DNA of 64,000 bases from Mesorhizobium sp. 131-2-1 (GTDB taxonomy: Bacteria > Pseudomonadota > Alphaproteobacteria > Rhizobiales > Rhizobiaceae): NCBI RefSeq assembly GCF_016756535.1, contig NZ_AP023247.1, forward strand, positions 6,448,501 to 6,512,500. The letters run 5' to 3'. Below the pieces are notes generated by a model, which was not told the DNA's origin, ran no database searches, and saw only the letters and a program-made list of their open reading frames with translations. Positions within the stretch are counted from its first letter, which is position 1. Each line of letters opens with the position of its first letter. Of the stretch, positions 1-9,895 are shown piece by piece. Position numbers and translations under genes: made by a program.

Positions 1-259
1 CCAATGTGCCGCGTGGAACGAATTGTCCTTCTTACAGCGCAGGAAATCGGCGTTTTTGGCGGTCATACGCGCAAGATTGACCCTTGTGGGTGTGGATCGA
101 CTGGCCAGAGTTCAAACGCGTGACCGTCGCTCCCTAACGTCGAGCCAGCGAAGACCACGCGGCTGAGGCCGCGCGCTTGGCTTCGTCGGCGAGCAACTCG
201 ATTACCACACGCGCGCAGCTGGCGCGGTCGAGACCCCGCGTTGTTTTCGCAATTCCTGA
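1..259. other. Left edge, no supported gene
   Basis: No reading frame here resembles a family I recognise. Positions 25-60 loosely resemble 2838-2875 (both contain GGCGTTTTTGGCG), which suggests a shared IS-derived relic, but I cannot assign it. Confidence 0.4.
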
Positions 260-1657
260 CTATTTACCGCCAACAAGCAGCTTGAATAGGGGTGCCAGCG
301 TGGGCCGCTTATCAAGGTCCTCGACGAATTCCCCAATCAACCCGAGCTGTGAATCGGAGAACGGCAACATGGACGTTTCGGCGCAAGCTTTGAGTTTACG
401 CATGCCATCGACGAACGAAGCCGGATTGTCCGGATGGCCGAATGGCTTGTCAATCCGAATGGAATGTTCTGCGCCGCCCCTCAGCTTCACGGTAACTGCT
501 GTCGGCGAATTTTGATGCAGACCGTGAGTACGATCGATCTCTGGATCAACTTCAATCTTCGTTACAGCCATTATCCGGCGCACAGCCTCATCCTCAAATG
601 CTTCCGGACGAAAATCGCTAATTCCTACTCTGCCGCGCTGTGCCGCGACAGAGATGACGTAGGGCAGGCTGAAGCGCGCGACGACCGGGTCCTTCGGGTG
701 CCACTTTTGGTCGCGCGGCTGTACCACATAACTTTCAGCGACGAGACGGTTCACCCCAAGCTCAAGTGAGATTATATCCTCTCCCTTGAAGCCATACTTA
801 TCGCGCAATTGCTTCAGGCCATCGATCCCCGGATGCATAGCCCTGCAAGCCGGCCAAGCTTTGAAGCTGATCTCAGTATTCACATAGTCCTGACCAAGTT
901 TCTCCATAAGCAAGTCAACGTCGTAGCTAGGTTCGAAGGCTCTGTAGAAGCCATACTTACCAAAGAACGGCTCTCGAGGACCGTTGAAACCCACCATAGC
1001 CGACAGGGCCGATTCCACCCCCGAACGCGCCCGCAATCCTTGTTGCAGGGACACAGTATGCGAGCCTTCCTCATACATCTGTACTTCCCCGGCGGCGTGG
1101 GCGTACGCAATGCCGAATGCATTTCGGGTTTTCTCTTCATCGAGCCGCAGCAGTTTTGCGCTAACTGCAGTTGTGCCCCACACCGCAACAATATTGTCGC
1201 GGCCGGTTTTCAATGAATGGGTCGTCACGCTCCGCGCAAGACGCATGTGCAAATCCATAGCCGTAGCTAATGCGACCAGCAATTCGCTTCCAGCAATAGA
1301 AGGATCGCGTTCCGCGAGCGCCAGCGCCGGCGGCACATTGTAAGCGCTGGCGTGGCAGCCGTTGATACAAAGCTCGTAGGTATCATCAAAGTCGATGGCT
1401 CTAGCCGTGCTGGCATTGACAAGGGCTGCCATGCAGGCCGGAAGCTTTTCTCCAGAAACCCAGACGGTGCATTCTGCCTTGCCACCGGACAAGCTGCCCA
1501 GCCTACGAGCGAAATGCGCGATCGGATCGTCCGATCCCCCGATCGCACTGGCAAGCGTGTCGAGAACGGAGAGTTTCGCGCGTTCAATCGACTCCGTAGG
1601 TATTGTCTCTGCGCGCGAATCAACAATGTGCCTAATGATTTGCGCCGTCAAATCCAT
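260..1657 (-). CDS. MmgE/PrpD family protein, copy 1
   Basis: This 465-aa protein belongs to the MmgE/PrpD superfamily, cytosolic enzymes that include 2-methylcitrate dehydratase, cis-aconitate decarboxylase and iminodisuccinate epimerase. Family features seen are the N-terminal helical part with LSVLDTLASAIGG, the segment RAIDFDDTYELCINGCHAS, and the conserved AFGIAYAHAAG. Length is normal for the family. ATG at 1657 is preferred because GGAGGT lies six bases upstream; a TTG two codons earlier is also open. It is closely related along its whole length to the gene at 20986-22380, including the leader. It lies 185 bp downstream of an alpha/beta hydrolase gene on the same strand. The exact reaction cannot be assigned; a role in degrading a carboxylic acid is inferred from family and context. 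Confidence 0.88.
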   Translation of the reverse strand: MDLTAQIIRHIVDSRAETIPTESIERAKLSVLDTLASAIGGSDDPIAHFARRLGSLSGGKAECTVWVSGEKLPACMAALVNASTARAIDFDDTYELCINGCHASAYNVPPALALAERDPSIAGSELLVALATAMDLHMRLARSVTTHSLKTGRDNIVAVWGTTAVSAKLLRLDEEKTRNAFGIAYAHAAGEVQMYEEGSHTVSLQQGLRARSGVESALSAMVGFNGPREPFFGKYGFYRAFEPSYDVDLLMEKLGQDYVNTEISFKAWPACRAMHPGIDGLKQLRDKYGFKGEDIISLELGVNRLVAESYVVQPRDQKWHPKDPVVARFSLPYVISVAAQRGRVGISDFRPEAFEDEAVRRIMAVTKIEVDPEIDRTHGLHQNSPTAVTVKLRGGAEHSIRIDKPFGHPDNPASFVDGMRKLKACAETSMLPFSDSQLGLIGEFVEDLDKRPTLAPLFKLLVGGK

Positions 1658-1842
1658 CGCCAAACCTCCCGCCCTTAATTAGTAAGCTTCTGAAAAAATG
1701 TGAGGACAGCCCCGCCCCTCCGCGTGCTAAATTGCCATGGAATGCCTTGCCCAATCAGCTTTGATTGATTGCAGGAGTTGTTCTGCACGCCTCTTCCTTG
1801 GAAGACAGTTGGGGCAGCTGTGCGTTATTTGCGCGTAGCCAC

Positions 1843-2733
1843 CTAGGGCTCGAACGGTTGATATTTTCCGCTGGTTGGTGATCTGGCAGTCCAGTGCCGG
1901 ATGAGGCTGTTCACAGCTTCACTCTGGTCGACCTGGACGTCATGTCCTGCATTGTTCAGCAGGTGGAAATCCGAATTCTTCATCAGCTTTGCCAACTTTA
2001 CACCGCGGTCAGGCGGCACTGTGGAGTCGTTCCTGGACCAAATGATCAATGTCTCGGCCCGAAGTCGATCCAGATACGGGAACACATATGTTTGCTGCAG
2101 CACAACGTACAGACGGAGATTGTTTTCTTCTTCGGGCAGGTTCTGGAGAATCTCGTATTGCCCGCGCGCCGCAGCCCGCCGATAGGCCTCTCTTTTAGCT
2201 TCTTCCACATCCTGTCCATAGGCGCGCGTGCTCTTTCGCCAGGCGGCGACGTATTCCTCTTCGCTCGGCATCTGGCTGGAATTGTCGTAAGCTTCCGTAT
2301 ATGCCTTCCACCAAGTTTCGTCGCGATCGTCCCCATAGTCCGGAGAAACTGAACTCGCTGTCAGCAACACAAGCCTCGAGACAAGATCCGGACGCAGGAT
2401 CGCGACCCGCGCCGCGACGAATGACCCTTCTGAATGACCGACGAGGGTGATCTGCTTCAACCCCAGCGCTTCGATGAAGCCAATCACGTGGTCTACACGA
2501 CCAAGGCGGTTTACGAATTTTTGATCTGCGGGATAATCGGTCCCGCCGCACTGCAGTTGATCTACCGCGATAACCCTGAACTGATCGGATAGGTCATTGA
2601 GCTGCCGCAAAAAGGAACTCTTTCCGTCTGCACCGAAGCCCGCACCGTGCAGGAATACGATAGGCTCGCCTGTTCCGCTCTCGTAGTATGAAGTCCCGAT
2701 TCCACCCACTGAAATGCTGCGTTCTGAGATCAT
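1843..2733 (-). CDS. Alpha/beta hydrolase
   Basis: The 296-aa product is an alpha/beta-fold hydrolase. Visible are the oxyanion segment HGAGFG near residue 30, the nucleophile elbow GHSEGS, a likely acid Asp in WSRNDSTVPPD and the catalytic His in NNAGHD near the C-terminus, so the triad is complete. ATG at 2733 follows AAGGAA. The shape resembles meta-cleavage-product hydrolases and haloperoxidase-like esterases, but the substrate is unknown. It lies upstream of the PrpD gene on the same strand and may share its transcript. No signal peptide is seen, so a cytosolic role is likely. Confidence 0.85.
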   Translation of the reverse strand: MISERSISVGGIGTSYYESGTGEPIVFLHGAGFGADGKSSFLRQLNDLSDQFRVIAVDQLQCGGTDYPADQKFVNRLGRVDHVIGFIEALGLKQITLVGHSEGSFVAARVAILRPDLVSRLVLLTASSVSPDYGDDRDETWWKAYTEAYDNSSQMPSEEEYVAAWRKSTRAYGQDVEEAKREAYRRAAARGQYEILQNLPEEENNLRLYVVLQQTYVFPYLDRLRAETLIIWSRNDSTVPPDRGVKLAKLMKNSDFHLLNNAGHDVQVDQSEAVNSLIRHWTARSPTSGKYQPFEP

Positions 2734-3110
2734 CTTTTTCCTTGGGGTGAGACCAGTCGCAAGCCCTGCAGTACGGAGACTACCCCCGTGGCGGCGACCA
2801 CCGAACTCTAGCAAGCCCCATCTCGCGGTGCTGCGCAAAGTTCTCCTTTATCGCGCTGGAAACCGGCGTTTTTGGCGCCTTTCGGGCACAGTCCCTGTGC
2901 TGCACAGGACAAACTGGGAGGGCAGGGACTACATTATGGCTCCGTCATACTGGTAGTTTTGGCCCAGCATTCTGATAATTCGCTGAGGGGTACGGCGTGA
3001 TTGCGTACGTCCAGCATCGCGACTTTCAAGAAAGTAGATGCTATGGGGCGAGCGGCGAGGGTGTGGCATCCTTCGGCGTTGTTGGATCCACCATCAGAAG
3101 GAGGCACCCC
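2734..3110. other. Non-coding, probable 5' part of IS110-type element
   Basis: No gene is supported. The stretch precedes an IS110-type transposase that starts at 3111 with a clear AGAAGGAGG ribosome site at about 3098-3106. IS110-group elements carry a non-coding left end that encodes a guide (bridge) RNA, so part of this stretch may be that end; this is inference. Confidence 0.35.
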
Positions 3111-4276
3111 ATGTCGCAGTCATTTGACGCGAGCCGGTCCCTTACCGCTCTTGAACAGGATAACACGGTCATCGCCGTCATCGAAATGAGCAAGGCGAAA
3201 TGGCTGATTGCCGCGCTCATACCGGGTCTCAAGCGCCAGCCCCTCAAGAAGATCGAGCTGACGCACCATCACTGTTGAAGCTGCTGCAGCGCTGGCGCGA
3301 CGAAGCCGGCCAGGCTGGGCACACGATCAAGCGGATCGCCGTCACCTATGAGGCGGCTGGAGACGGCTTTTGGCTGGCGCGTTGGCTGTGGGCGCGCAAC
3401 ATCGAAGCCTATGCCATCCACCCCGCCAGCGTTGCGGTGTCGCGTGAGCACCGGCGCGCCAAAACCGATCGTCTCGACACGGAGCTTTTGATGCGCGTCT
3501 TCCTTGGCTGGCTGCGCGGCGAGAAGCGCCATTGCAGTATGGCGGCAATCCCGACGCTCGAAGAGGAGGACGCGCGGCGGCCGAACCGCGAACGGCAAAC
3601 CTTGGTCGGTGAGCAGACGCGGCTCATCAACCGCATCAAGGCGATTCTTGCCCGCTTCGGCATTCGCAGCTTCCGCTTAAGCCTGCGCAATGCGGCCGAC
3701 AGGCTCATGGCCATCCGCATAGCGGAGGGAGCACCGCTGCCGGACAACACCCGCGCCGAGTTGCACCGCTTGCTTGAGCGGCTCGACCTCGTGCGTGCGC
3801 AGATCCGCACCATCGAGGGCGACCGCCTGCGTTGGCTCGCCGCGGCTCAGGCTGCACCAGAAGGCCCGCATGCGATGGTGCGCCTCATCGCACGGGTCAT
3901 CGGCGTCGGTGTCGAGACGGCGGACATGCTGGTCCACGAGATCCTGTCACGCGGATTGCGCGATCGCCGCGCGGTGGCGCGCTATGCCGGGCTCACGGGT
4001 TCGCCCGACGAGAGCGGCAAACGCCGGCGCGAGAAGGGGCTGGCACGCGCCGGCAGTGCCCGCGTGCGGCACGGCATGATCCAATTGGCCTGGCGCTTTC
4101 TCCTCTTCCAGAAGGACAGTGCGCTGGCCCAATGGTTCCAGGCGCGCACGGCCGACGGCCGCAAAGCCACGCGCAAGACGATGATCGTGGCGCTGGCGCG
4201 CAAGCTTGTGATTGCGCTGTGGCGCCTTGTCACCACGGGCGAGATGCCCCAGGGCGTCAGCTTGCGTGCGGCGTGA
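3111..4276 (+). pseudogene. IS110 family transposase, frameshifted
   Basis: The first 50 or so codons (MSQSFDASRSLTALEQDNTV...) lie in one frame and end at 3278. The rest, from DAPSLLKLLQRWRDEAGQAG to the end at 4276, lies in another, so a single frameshift near 3255 breaks the gene. The N-terminal part has the RuvC-like fold of IS110 transposases (VIEMSKAKW; then KTDRLD), and the C-terminal part has the transposase_20 region with IGVGVETADML and YAGLTGSPDESG. Without the frameshift the product would be about 388 aa, which is normal. Whether the shift is a mutation or sequencing error cannot be told. It separates the first hydrolase/PrpD pair from the Lrp-type gene. Confidence 0.85.
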
Positions 4277-4851
4277 TTGGGGGCACGTGGGAAGAGGAGA
4301 GCAACGCACACCCAATCGGCTGGCCCGTAGCAGGGTCTGCCGATGATGATCCGAGGTGGCGGCAACCCGAAGCTACACATGGTCCTCGGACCGCGGACGT
4401 AGAATGGGCCGCCGCCCCGGAGCTTCGCCCACCGATGCGCATGCTGCATCATGGTTCAGATCCACTGAGATCGACCGAATACAAGTCTGCCGCGCGGCAC
4501 CCGCGCCTGCTTATGGCGAACTCCGCCTCGGAATCCATTGTCGGCACCTCGCAGGGCTCCCTGCCGACCGAGCAAGCCTGCCGCCGTGCTCGTGACCGTC
4601 AAGGACAAGTCGCTGCGCGATCGGTGCCTGCGGCCCAGCCTTGACCGTCACTGCGCGCGGCAGCCAGAGCGAAATAGGTCGGGACGAGGAGATGGTCGCC
4701 AATCGGCCGAACTAGGAGATGGTCGAAATGAAGTAGGAGCTGGCTTGACAATCATCGCCCCATACAGGTGTAGCTGGCGGCCTTGGTCGCCGCGCCCTCC
4801 GGCAGACAGCCGGGTTGATCAGCGCGCCACGGCGGGCAGGCTATGAGCGGA
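4277..4851. other. Non-coding stretch after IS110 transposase
   Basis: No supported gene over about 570 bp. It may hold the right end of the IS110-type element. A short direct repeat of GGAGATGGTCG occurs at about 4688 and 4720. Nothing else is recognised. Confidence 0.35.
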
Positions 4852-5283
4852 TCATCGCTCATCTGGCTGATGGTTTCCAGCGTCATGTAGCGGGCCCTCT
4901 GCGGGGCCCGTCATCGTTCTGCTCGAGCAGCTGCGCCCCGAGGAGGCGGAGGATAGCGTTGTCGGTCTGCCGACCACATCGGTTCGGCGCTTGATTCCGC
5001 GGTTGTGACGCTCGATCGGATTCGTGCTGTTGGCCCGGCGCTCCTTCGAGAAGGTCATGTAGGCGAGCACGTCAGGTTCGGCGTTGTCGAGGATGGCGGC
5101 AGCTTCGGCATTTTCGGTCGGATCTGGTCGGCGACGGCTCGCCACCGGTAACTGGCAGCTTCGGGCCACTCCTGCGCGAAGGCGGTGGTGATGAAGGCCG
5201 AAACGACCCAGCCACGGATAGGCCCTGACAGTGTAGATCCAATAACATCAGAAGTTCTCCGAGTTGGACCACCAGCGCCGCTC

Positions 5284-5306
5284 CCGTCCCGAAAAGGTCG
5301 GGACGG
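5284..5306. repeat. Short hairpin beside palindrome
   Basis: CCGTCCCG and CGGGACGG form an 8-bp stem around a 7-base loop. It lies 21 bp from the larger palindrome at 5328 inside the IS256 relic. Confidence 0.7.
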
Positions 5307-5327
5307 ACTATCGACACCGGGGCGAAA

Positions 5328-5363
5328 GCCGCCACTTCCGGGACGCGTCCCGGAAGTGGCGGC
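5328..5363. repeat. 36-bp perfect palindrome
   Basis: The two 18-base halves are exact reverse complements with no spacer; the centre is GGGACG/CGTCCC. The outer arm contains CCGGAAGTGGCGG, which also occurs at about 19209-19221 just outside the IS5 element. Such a loop-free palindrome can form a cruciform and often marks a deletion or insertion junction; here it lies where the IS256 gene lost its centre. Confidence 0.85.
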
Positions 5364-5787
5364 AGCAGCGCCAACCCTTGCGCTGGGTGGTCCGCCGCGC
5401 GTTCTTCTCGCCATAGCCGGCGCCCGTCGCGGCACCCACCTCCAGCTCCATCAGCCGCTCGGCGGCAAAGCCGATCATCTCGCGCAGGAGATCGGCATCG
5501 GGGGTCTCATCCACGACGGAGCGCAGGTTCACCATGTCGTCGGTCACCGGCGGTTCCTTCGAATCAGGTTAGGTTGGTGTCAGCAACCCGACCCTACGGA
5601 AGAACATCGATGACCACCGCTGCGCCTCGAGGGATACGGCCCACGGACGAGCCCCATCCAGTCAGCCGATCCGAAGATCGCCAGATCACCAGCGCATAAC
5701 AGATATATGGAATGGGTATGAGCGAGACACCGCAGAAGTTGAGCTATTCTTTGCAAGAATGTGCAGTTTTCCTGCGAGGAGCTCCCA

Positions 5788-6270
5788 ATGTTGCACACAC
5801 CGCTGCCAGATTTAGACCGAATCGATCGGAAACTCCTCATTGCCGTACAGCGTAACAATCGCCTTACAACAGAAGAATTGGGCGAGCTCGCAGGCCTTTC
5901 GGCCACCGCATGTCAGCGGCGATTGAAGCGACTTCGAGATGCGCGTGTGATCCAGGCAGATGTTGCTGTAATCTCGCCCGAAGCGATCGGGAGGCCCATG
6001 CTCATGCTAGCCTCTATAACGCTAGAGCGTGACCGCGCTGATATCATCGATCGTTTCAAACAAGCTATCCGGCGCACACCCGAGATCATGAATGGATATT
6101 ACGTGACAGGGGAGGCCGATTTTGTTCTCGCAATTTCGGTTCGTGATATGGTCGAATACGAGGCATTTACTCGTCGCTTTTTTCATGAGCACCCCGATAT
6201 CAAGGGCTTTAAAACGATGGTCGTAATGGATCGAATCAAGGCATCATTGGCTCTGCCAATTGACGAATAG
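5788..6270 (+). CDS. Lrp/AsnC family transcriptional regulator
   Basis: The 160-aa product has the Lrp/AsnC layout: an N-terminal winged HTH (DRIDRKLLIAVQRNNRLTTEELGELAGLSATACQRRLKRL) followed by a RAM effector domain with GYYVTGEADFVLAISVRDM. ATG at 5788 is chosen because GAGGAG sits seven bases upstream; the upstream GTG at 5761 lacks a site. Lrp-type proteins bind amino acids or related small molecules and control nearby transport and catabolic genes. It lies opposite the LysR gene and upstream of the amidase/peptide-importer block, so local control of that block is plausible but not shown. Confidence 0.9.
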   Translation: MLHTPLPDLDRIDRKLLIAVQRNNRLTTEELGELAGLSATACQRRLKRLRDARVIQADVAVISPEAIGRPMLMLASITLERDRADIIDRFKQAIRRTPEIMNGYYVTGEADFVLAISVRDMVEYEAFTRRFFHEHPDIKGFKTMVVMDRIKASLALPIDE

Positions 6271-6401
6271 AATGGAAGCGCCAGTAGCACAGCTGCGGCT
6301 GCCGAAGAGGGGCAAGCACTTCGCGACTGGCGGCATTGCAGGCGAGACTAATGGTCATCTAGTCTCCTAATAGCCAGCGTCCCGGCGATGCTCCAGCTGC
6401 T

Positions 6402-7364
6402 TCAACTGGTGGTCGATGAACTTGTGCCGCGAGTGATAAACTCGCCCGACCAGCGCCCAAGCTCGACGTAACGTCGAACCATCTGCTCAAGGAATGATAT
6501 GATGTGCCGTGCGGGTGGCGGCAGTATTGTTCCATATGCCGTTGTTAGCGCCAATTCAAAGCTTAGCGAAGACCGCTCAATCGCAGCCACAGACAGATTC
6601 TGGCCTTCGAGATCTTCCCACAAGCACGCACGACTGAAAATGCCGTAGCCTTCATCCAGCGCAATCATTCGCTTAATGAGAGGTATAGAATCGATCTCGT
6701 ACTTGAATGTCAACTCCACCCTTTGCTCGTGCGCGGCCGCCTCGAGCCGTCGTCGCGTATAACTCGGCGCCGCCGGAATAATCAGCGGAAGACTCTCCAG
6801 TTCGGACAACAAGACCCTCTCACCGAATGGCCAATTGTTCTTTGAACCAACTAAATAAACTTCTTCTTGGAAAAGGAATTCTGGGTTCAGATGGCGATAA
6901 TTATCAACATCGTATGCGAATCCTAGATCGATCTGCTTGCTCTGGATCCAGTTCGCGGTTTGATAGGTGAACCCCTCAAGCAATTTCAGGTTAACACGCG
7001 GGAATTGTTGACGGCAGCCTAAAATAAGCTCCGCCATGAAGGTTGGGCCCAGGTTGGGCAGAACTCCCACCCGAATGGCGCCCGAAGGAGTGCCTTCATC
7101 GATCCGAGCCTGAAGGCAAGCATTTTCCAGCCGCAGCAAGACATTTGCAACTTCGTCGCAGAGCTTGGCACCACTTTCCGTCAGCGTCACTCCGCGGCCA
7201 TCCCGAATAAACAATTGCACTCCGAGCGTTTCCTCCAGGCGGCGCATTTGCCTTGATAAAGCGGGTTGCGCTATCCGCAACTCCACCGAAGCTCGACTGA
7301 TGCTGCCGAGTTCGGACACTCGGATGAAGTGCCTGAGGGCGCGAAGCTCGATCTGATTATCCAC
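6402..7364 (-). CDS. LysR family transcriptional regulator
   Basis: The protein is about 320 aa when started at GTG 7364 (DNQIELRALRHFIRVSELGS), which places the LysR winged helix at the usual N-terminal position; the frame stays open 35 codons further upstream without family similarity. The HTH reads SISRASVELRIAQPALSRQMRRLEETLGVQLF. The remainder is the periplasmic-binding-like effector domain (GAIRVGVLPNLGPTFMAELI). LysR proteins usually control an adjacent, often divergent gene; here the neighbours are the Lrp gene and, beyond an IS5 relic, the amidase. Target and inducer are unknown. Confidence 0.88.
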   Translation of the reverse strand: MDNQIELRALRHFIRVSELGSISRASVELRIAQPALSRQMRRLEETLGVQLFIRDGRGVTLTESGAKLCDEVANVLLRLENACLQARIDEGTPSGAIRVGVLPNLGPTFMAELILGCRQQFPRVNLKLLEGFTYQTANWIQSKQIDLGFAYDVDNYRHLNPEFLFQEEVYLVGSKNNWPFGERVLLSELESLPLIIPAAPSYTRRRLEAAAHEQRVELTFKYEIDSIPLIKRMIALDEGYGIFSRACLWEDLEGQNLSVAAIERSSLSFELALTTAYGTILPPPARHIISFLEQMVRRYVELGRWSGEFITRGTSSSTTS

Positions 7365-7699
7365 GTGTTCCGCCCGCTGATTTAAGATGACTGGGCACCA
7401 CGGTCTCTCAACTCTGAGCCCTTGCCCTGCCTCAACGTCGAAGCTAAGCCACTGCTGCCCCCCCCGCAATAGGCGGCCTCAAGCTGGTTTCAACCTCGTC
7501 GGGAACTCGCGCATGGGCCTCAGGGTGCGATTGCGTCCCTCGCGGACCGGAAACGGAGAATCAGGTTCATCCAAGTCTGAAAAGTACGCACCCGTCAAAT
7601 GCTGCCCGCGATCGGCATCTTATCGCACAGCGATATCTACAGACAGTTTGTTTTGTGTCCGCAGTGCTCTTCAAATGGCCGCTCTACTAGGCCGCCACC

Positions 7700-8283
7700 G
7701 TTCTCGAGCAACGTCAGCGCCAGCGCCGCCGCAAGATCTACAGCCTGCACGCGCACGAGGTGGAATGCATCGGCAAGGGCGAGGCGCATATGCCTTACGA
7801 GTTCGGGGGGGAAAGGTGTCGGTGGCCACCACACTGAAGCGACGCTCCAAGAACCGCCAGTTCGCCCTGCAAGCGCTGCCCGGCAATCTTTATGACGGCC
7901 ACACGCTTGCAAGCGTCATCCCCGACATGGAAAAGACCATCGGCAACGAGATCGGCCGCGTCCTCGCCGACGCCGGCTATCGCGGCCACAACGCACCGCA
8001 GAGCCACAAGCTCAGGGTCTTCACCGCAGGCCAGAAGCGCCGCGTCACCCCAGCCATCAAGCGCCAGATGCGCCGCCGCTCCGCCATCGAGCCCGTCATC
8101 GGCCACATCAAGGCCGAGCATCGGATGGGCCGCAACTACCTCGCCGGCCAGCAGGGTGATGCCCTCAACGCCATCCTGGCCGCCGCCGGCTACAACTTCT
8201 CCCTCCTGCTCAACTGGTTCAGGCAGCTTTTGTGGCTTCTCATCGCAGCCTTCCAAAGTCAGGCAAACAAGATCAAAGCCTGA
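7700..8283 (+). pseudogene. IS5-like transposase, 3' part only, frameshifted
   Basis: Only the C-terminal half of a DDE transposase remains. The frame KIYSLHAHEVECIGKGEAHMPYEFG breaks at a run of seven G (7805-7811) and resumes as KVSVATTLKRRSKNRQFALQALPGNLYDGHTL, then IGRVLADAGYRGH and RRRSAIEPVIGHIKAEHRMGR, which carries the family's last acidic residue. The N-terminal catalytic part is absent. One extra G in the homopolymer explains the shift. It separates the LysR gene from the amidase operon. Confidence 0.82.
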
Positions 8284-8371
8284 CCAGTCTCATTGTTCAC
8301 GGCCGACTAACGCCCCCTTCCACCACTGAACCCAAGCGAGTTCAGCTGCGGACTCGCATACCTAACCGGTT

Positions 8372-9802
8372 TCACTCTTTCACCACCCAAACTTTCGGTC
8401 GCCGGTGACTCCAAGGTCTAGCCTCCTCAAGATCGCGTGCGACACGGACCAGCGTACCCTCGTCGCCGAAGCGGCCGACGATCTGCACCCCGATCGGCAG
8501 CCCGCGGGTACTTTGCGCCAAAGGCAACGACACAGAAGGCTGCCCGGTAATATTGAATACTCCCAGGTGAGTGCCGCCTCCGAAGTCCGCCTCGAAAAAG
8601 TCTTCAATAGAAACAGTGGGGGTGGTCAAACAATAATTGCCGCCGTGTGGTCGGGCGACAGTCGACATTGTAGGGGTCAGCAAAATGTCGAACGCATGGA
8701 TCGCCTGGGCCACCCGGAGCCGCATTCGCCGGATGTCTTCATGCAGGTCTGCCGATGCCCATAAAAGTTGTTTTCGTCCGCGTTCGTAGATTTTGAGATT
8801 GACGGGCTCTAGTGTCTCCGCGCTGATAGTGCGGCCCATGTTCAGCGCTGCGGTTTGGAGCGAACCTGCTCCGAGTTCCGCGAATGCAATCATGATTTTC
8901 TTGAACTCTTCGAACTCATAGGGAGGCCGCACGACTTCCGTCACCTCGTGACCCATCTCCTCCAGCAGCGAGGCGGTCGACTCCACCGCTTTCACGACTT
9001 CGAGCTCGACGTCGACCCCTCCCCATGTAGTCCTCGCCACCCCGATCCGAAGTTTCCCTGTGGGCCGCGAGAGTTCCTCGAAATACGGGCGATCTGGCTG
9101 GACGATGACGAATGGATCGCCGACTTCGGGGCGCGAAAATACGTCGAGCGCAGCAGCCATATCGCGCACGGAGCGGCACAGTACGAATGTTCGGCCAACG
9201 CCAAACCGGCTGTCTTGGCCACCCGAAACGCGTCCTCGCGACGGGTTGAGTCCGACAAGGCCGCACCACGCTGCAGGCTGCCGAATCGACCCGCCGCCAT
9301 CGCTGCCATGCGCAATCGGAACGATGCCGGCAGCCACGGCCGCCGCGGCCCCCGCGGACGAGCCTCCCGCCGAGCGATCCAAATCCCAAGGATTGCCCGT
9401 GATGCCATTGATGATGGATTCGCTCATTCCGGACATGCCAAACTCCGGCGTTGTGGTTCTTCCGACAGTCCGAAGCCCAGCCTCTCGAGCACGACGAAAA
9501 AACAAGCTGTCATTTTCCGAACGATGGCCTTTGAATAGGCGGCTTCCCTGTTCCTGGAGGCGGCCTGCCTCTGCGGGTCCGAGGTCCTTGCGAAGGAATG
9601 GTACCCCGTTGAAGACCCCATTGTCCGCGCCGAGAACGCTCTCGGCATCTTCGTAGAACTCGATAACAGCGTTGATTGAAGGATTGACCTCATCGTGAGC
9701 CTCGCGAGCCAAACGCGTAAGCTCCTTTGCAGTCACTTCGCCTGCATTCACAAGAATGCTCAAACCAGTTGCGTCGTTGTCTGCGTATTCGCCGAGCCGC
9801 AT
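8372..9802 (-). CDS. Amidase signature family enzyme
   Basis: This 476-aa protein is an amidase-signature hydrolase. The Ser-cisSer-Lys machinery is visible: Lys in VPFLRKDLG near residue 72, the glycine-rich GGSSAGAAAAVAAG near 140-155, and GSDGGGSIRQPAAWCG containing the remaining serines. Start ATG follows AAAGGA. It is the last gene of the minus-strand run that encodes the peptide-type ABC importer, 93 bp beyond the second ATPase gene, so it probably cleaves an amide bond in the imported compound. No signal peptide is seen; it should be cytosolic. Substrate unknown. Confidence 0.93.
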   Translation of the reverse strand: MRLGEYADNDATGLSILVNAGEVTAKELTRLAREAHDEVNPSINAVIEFYEDAESVLGADNGVFNGVPFLRKDLGPAEAGRLQEQGSRLFKGHRSENDSLFFRRAREAGLRTVGRTTTPEFGMSGMSESIINGITGNPWDLDRSAGGSSAGAAAAVAAGIVPIAHGSDGGGSIRQPAAWCGLVGLNPSRGRVSGGQDSRFGVGRTFVLCRSVRDMAAALDVFSRPEVGDPFVIVQPDRPYFEELSRPTGKLRIGVARTTWGGVDVELEVVKAVESTASLLEEMGHEVTEVVRPPYEFEEFKKIMIAFAELGAGSLQTAALNMGRTISAETLEPVNLKIYERGRKQLLWASADLHEDIRRMRLRVAQAIHAFDILLTPTMSTVARPHGGNYCLTTPTVSIEDFFEADFGGGTHLGVFNITGQPSVSLPLAQSTRGLPIGVQIVGRFGDEGTLVRVARDLEEARPWSHRRPKVWVVKE

Positions 9803-9895
9803 TGCAGTTTCCTTTGATATTCGGGATCGATCACCATCCCGGGCTATTTAAAGTGGAGCAAGCTGAGAAGTAGAGCCAGAGGTACTTAGTAGCGC

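Larger units (their letters stand above)
4852..5547 (-). pseudogene. IS256 family transposase relic
   Basis: The 5' part (5547 to about 5390) encodes a typical IS256 N-terminus with LLREMIGFAAERLMELEVGA and NARRTTQR. The 3' part (about 5210-4852) encodes the family's C-terminal region in shifted frames: FITTAFAQEWPEAASYRWRA, then NPIERHNRGIKRRTDVVGR. The middle of the gene, including the central catalytic region, is missing and replaced by about 180 bp of unrelated DNA that contains two hairpins (5284-5306 and 5328-5363). It cannot make an active enzyme. Confidence 0.85.
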
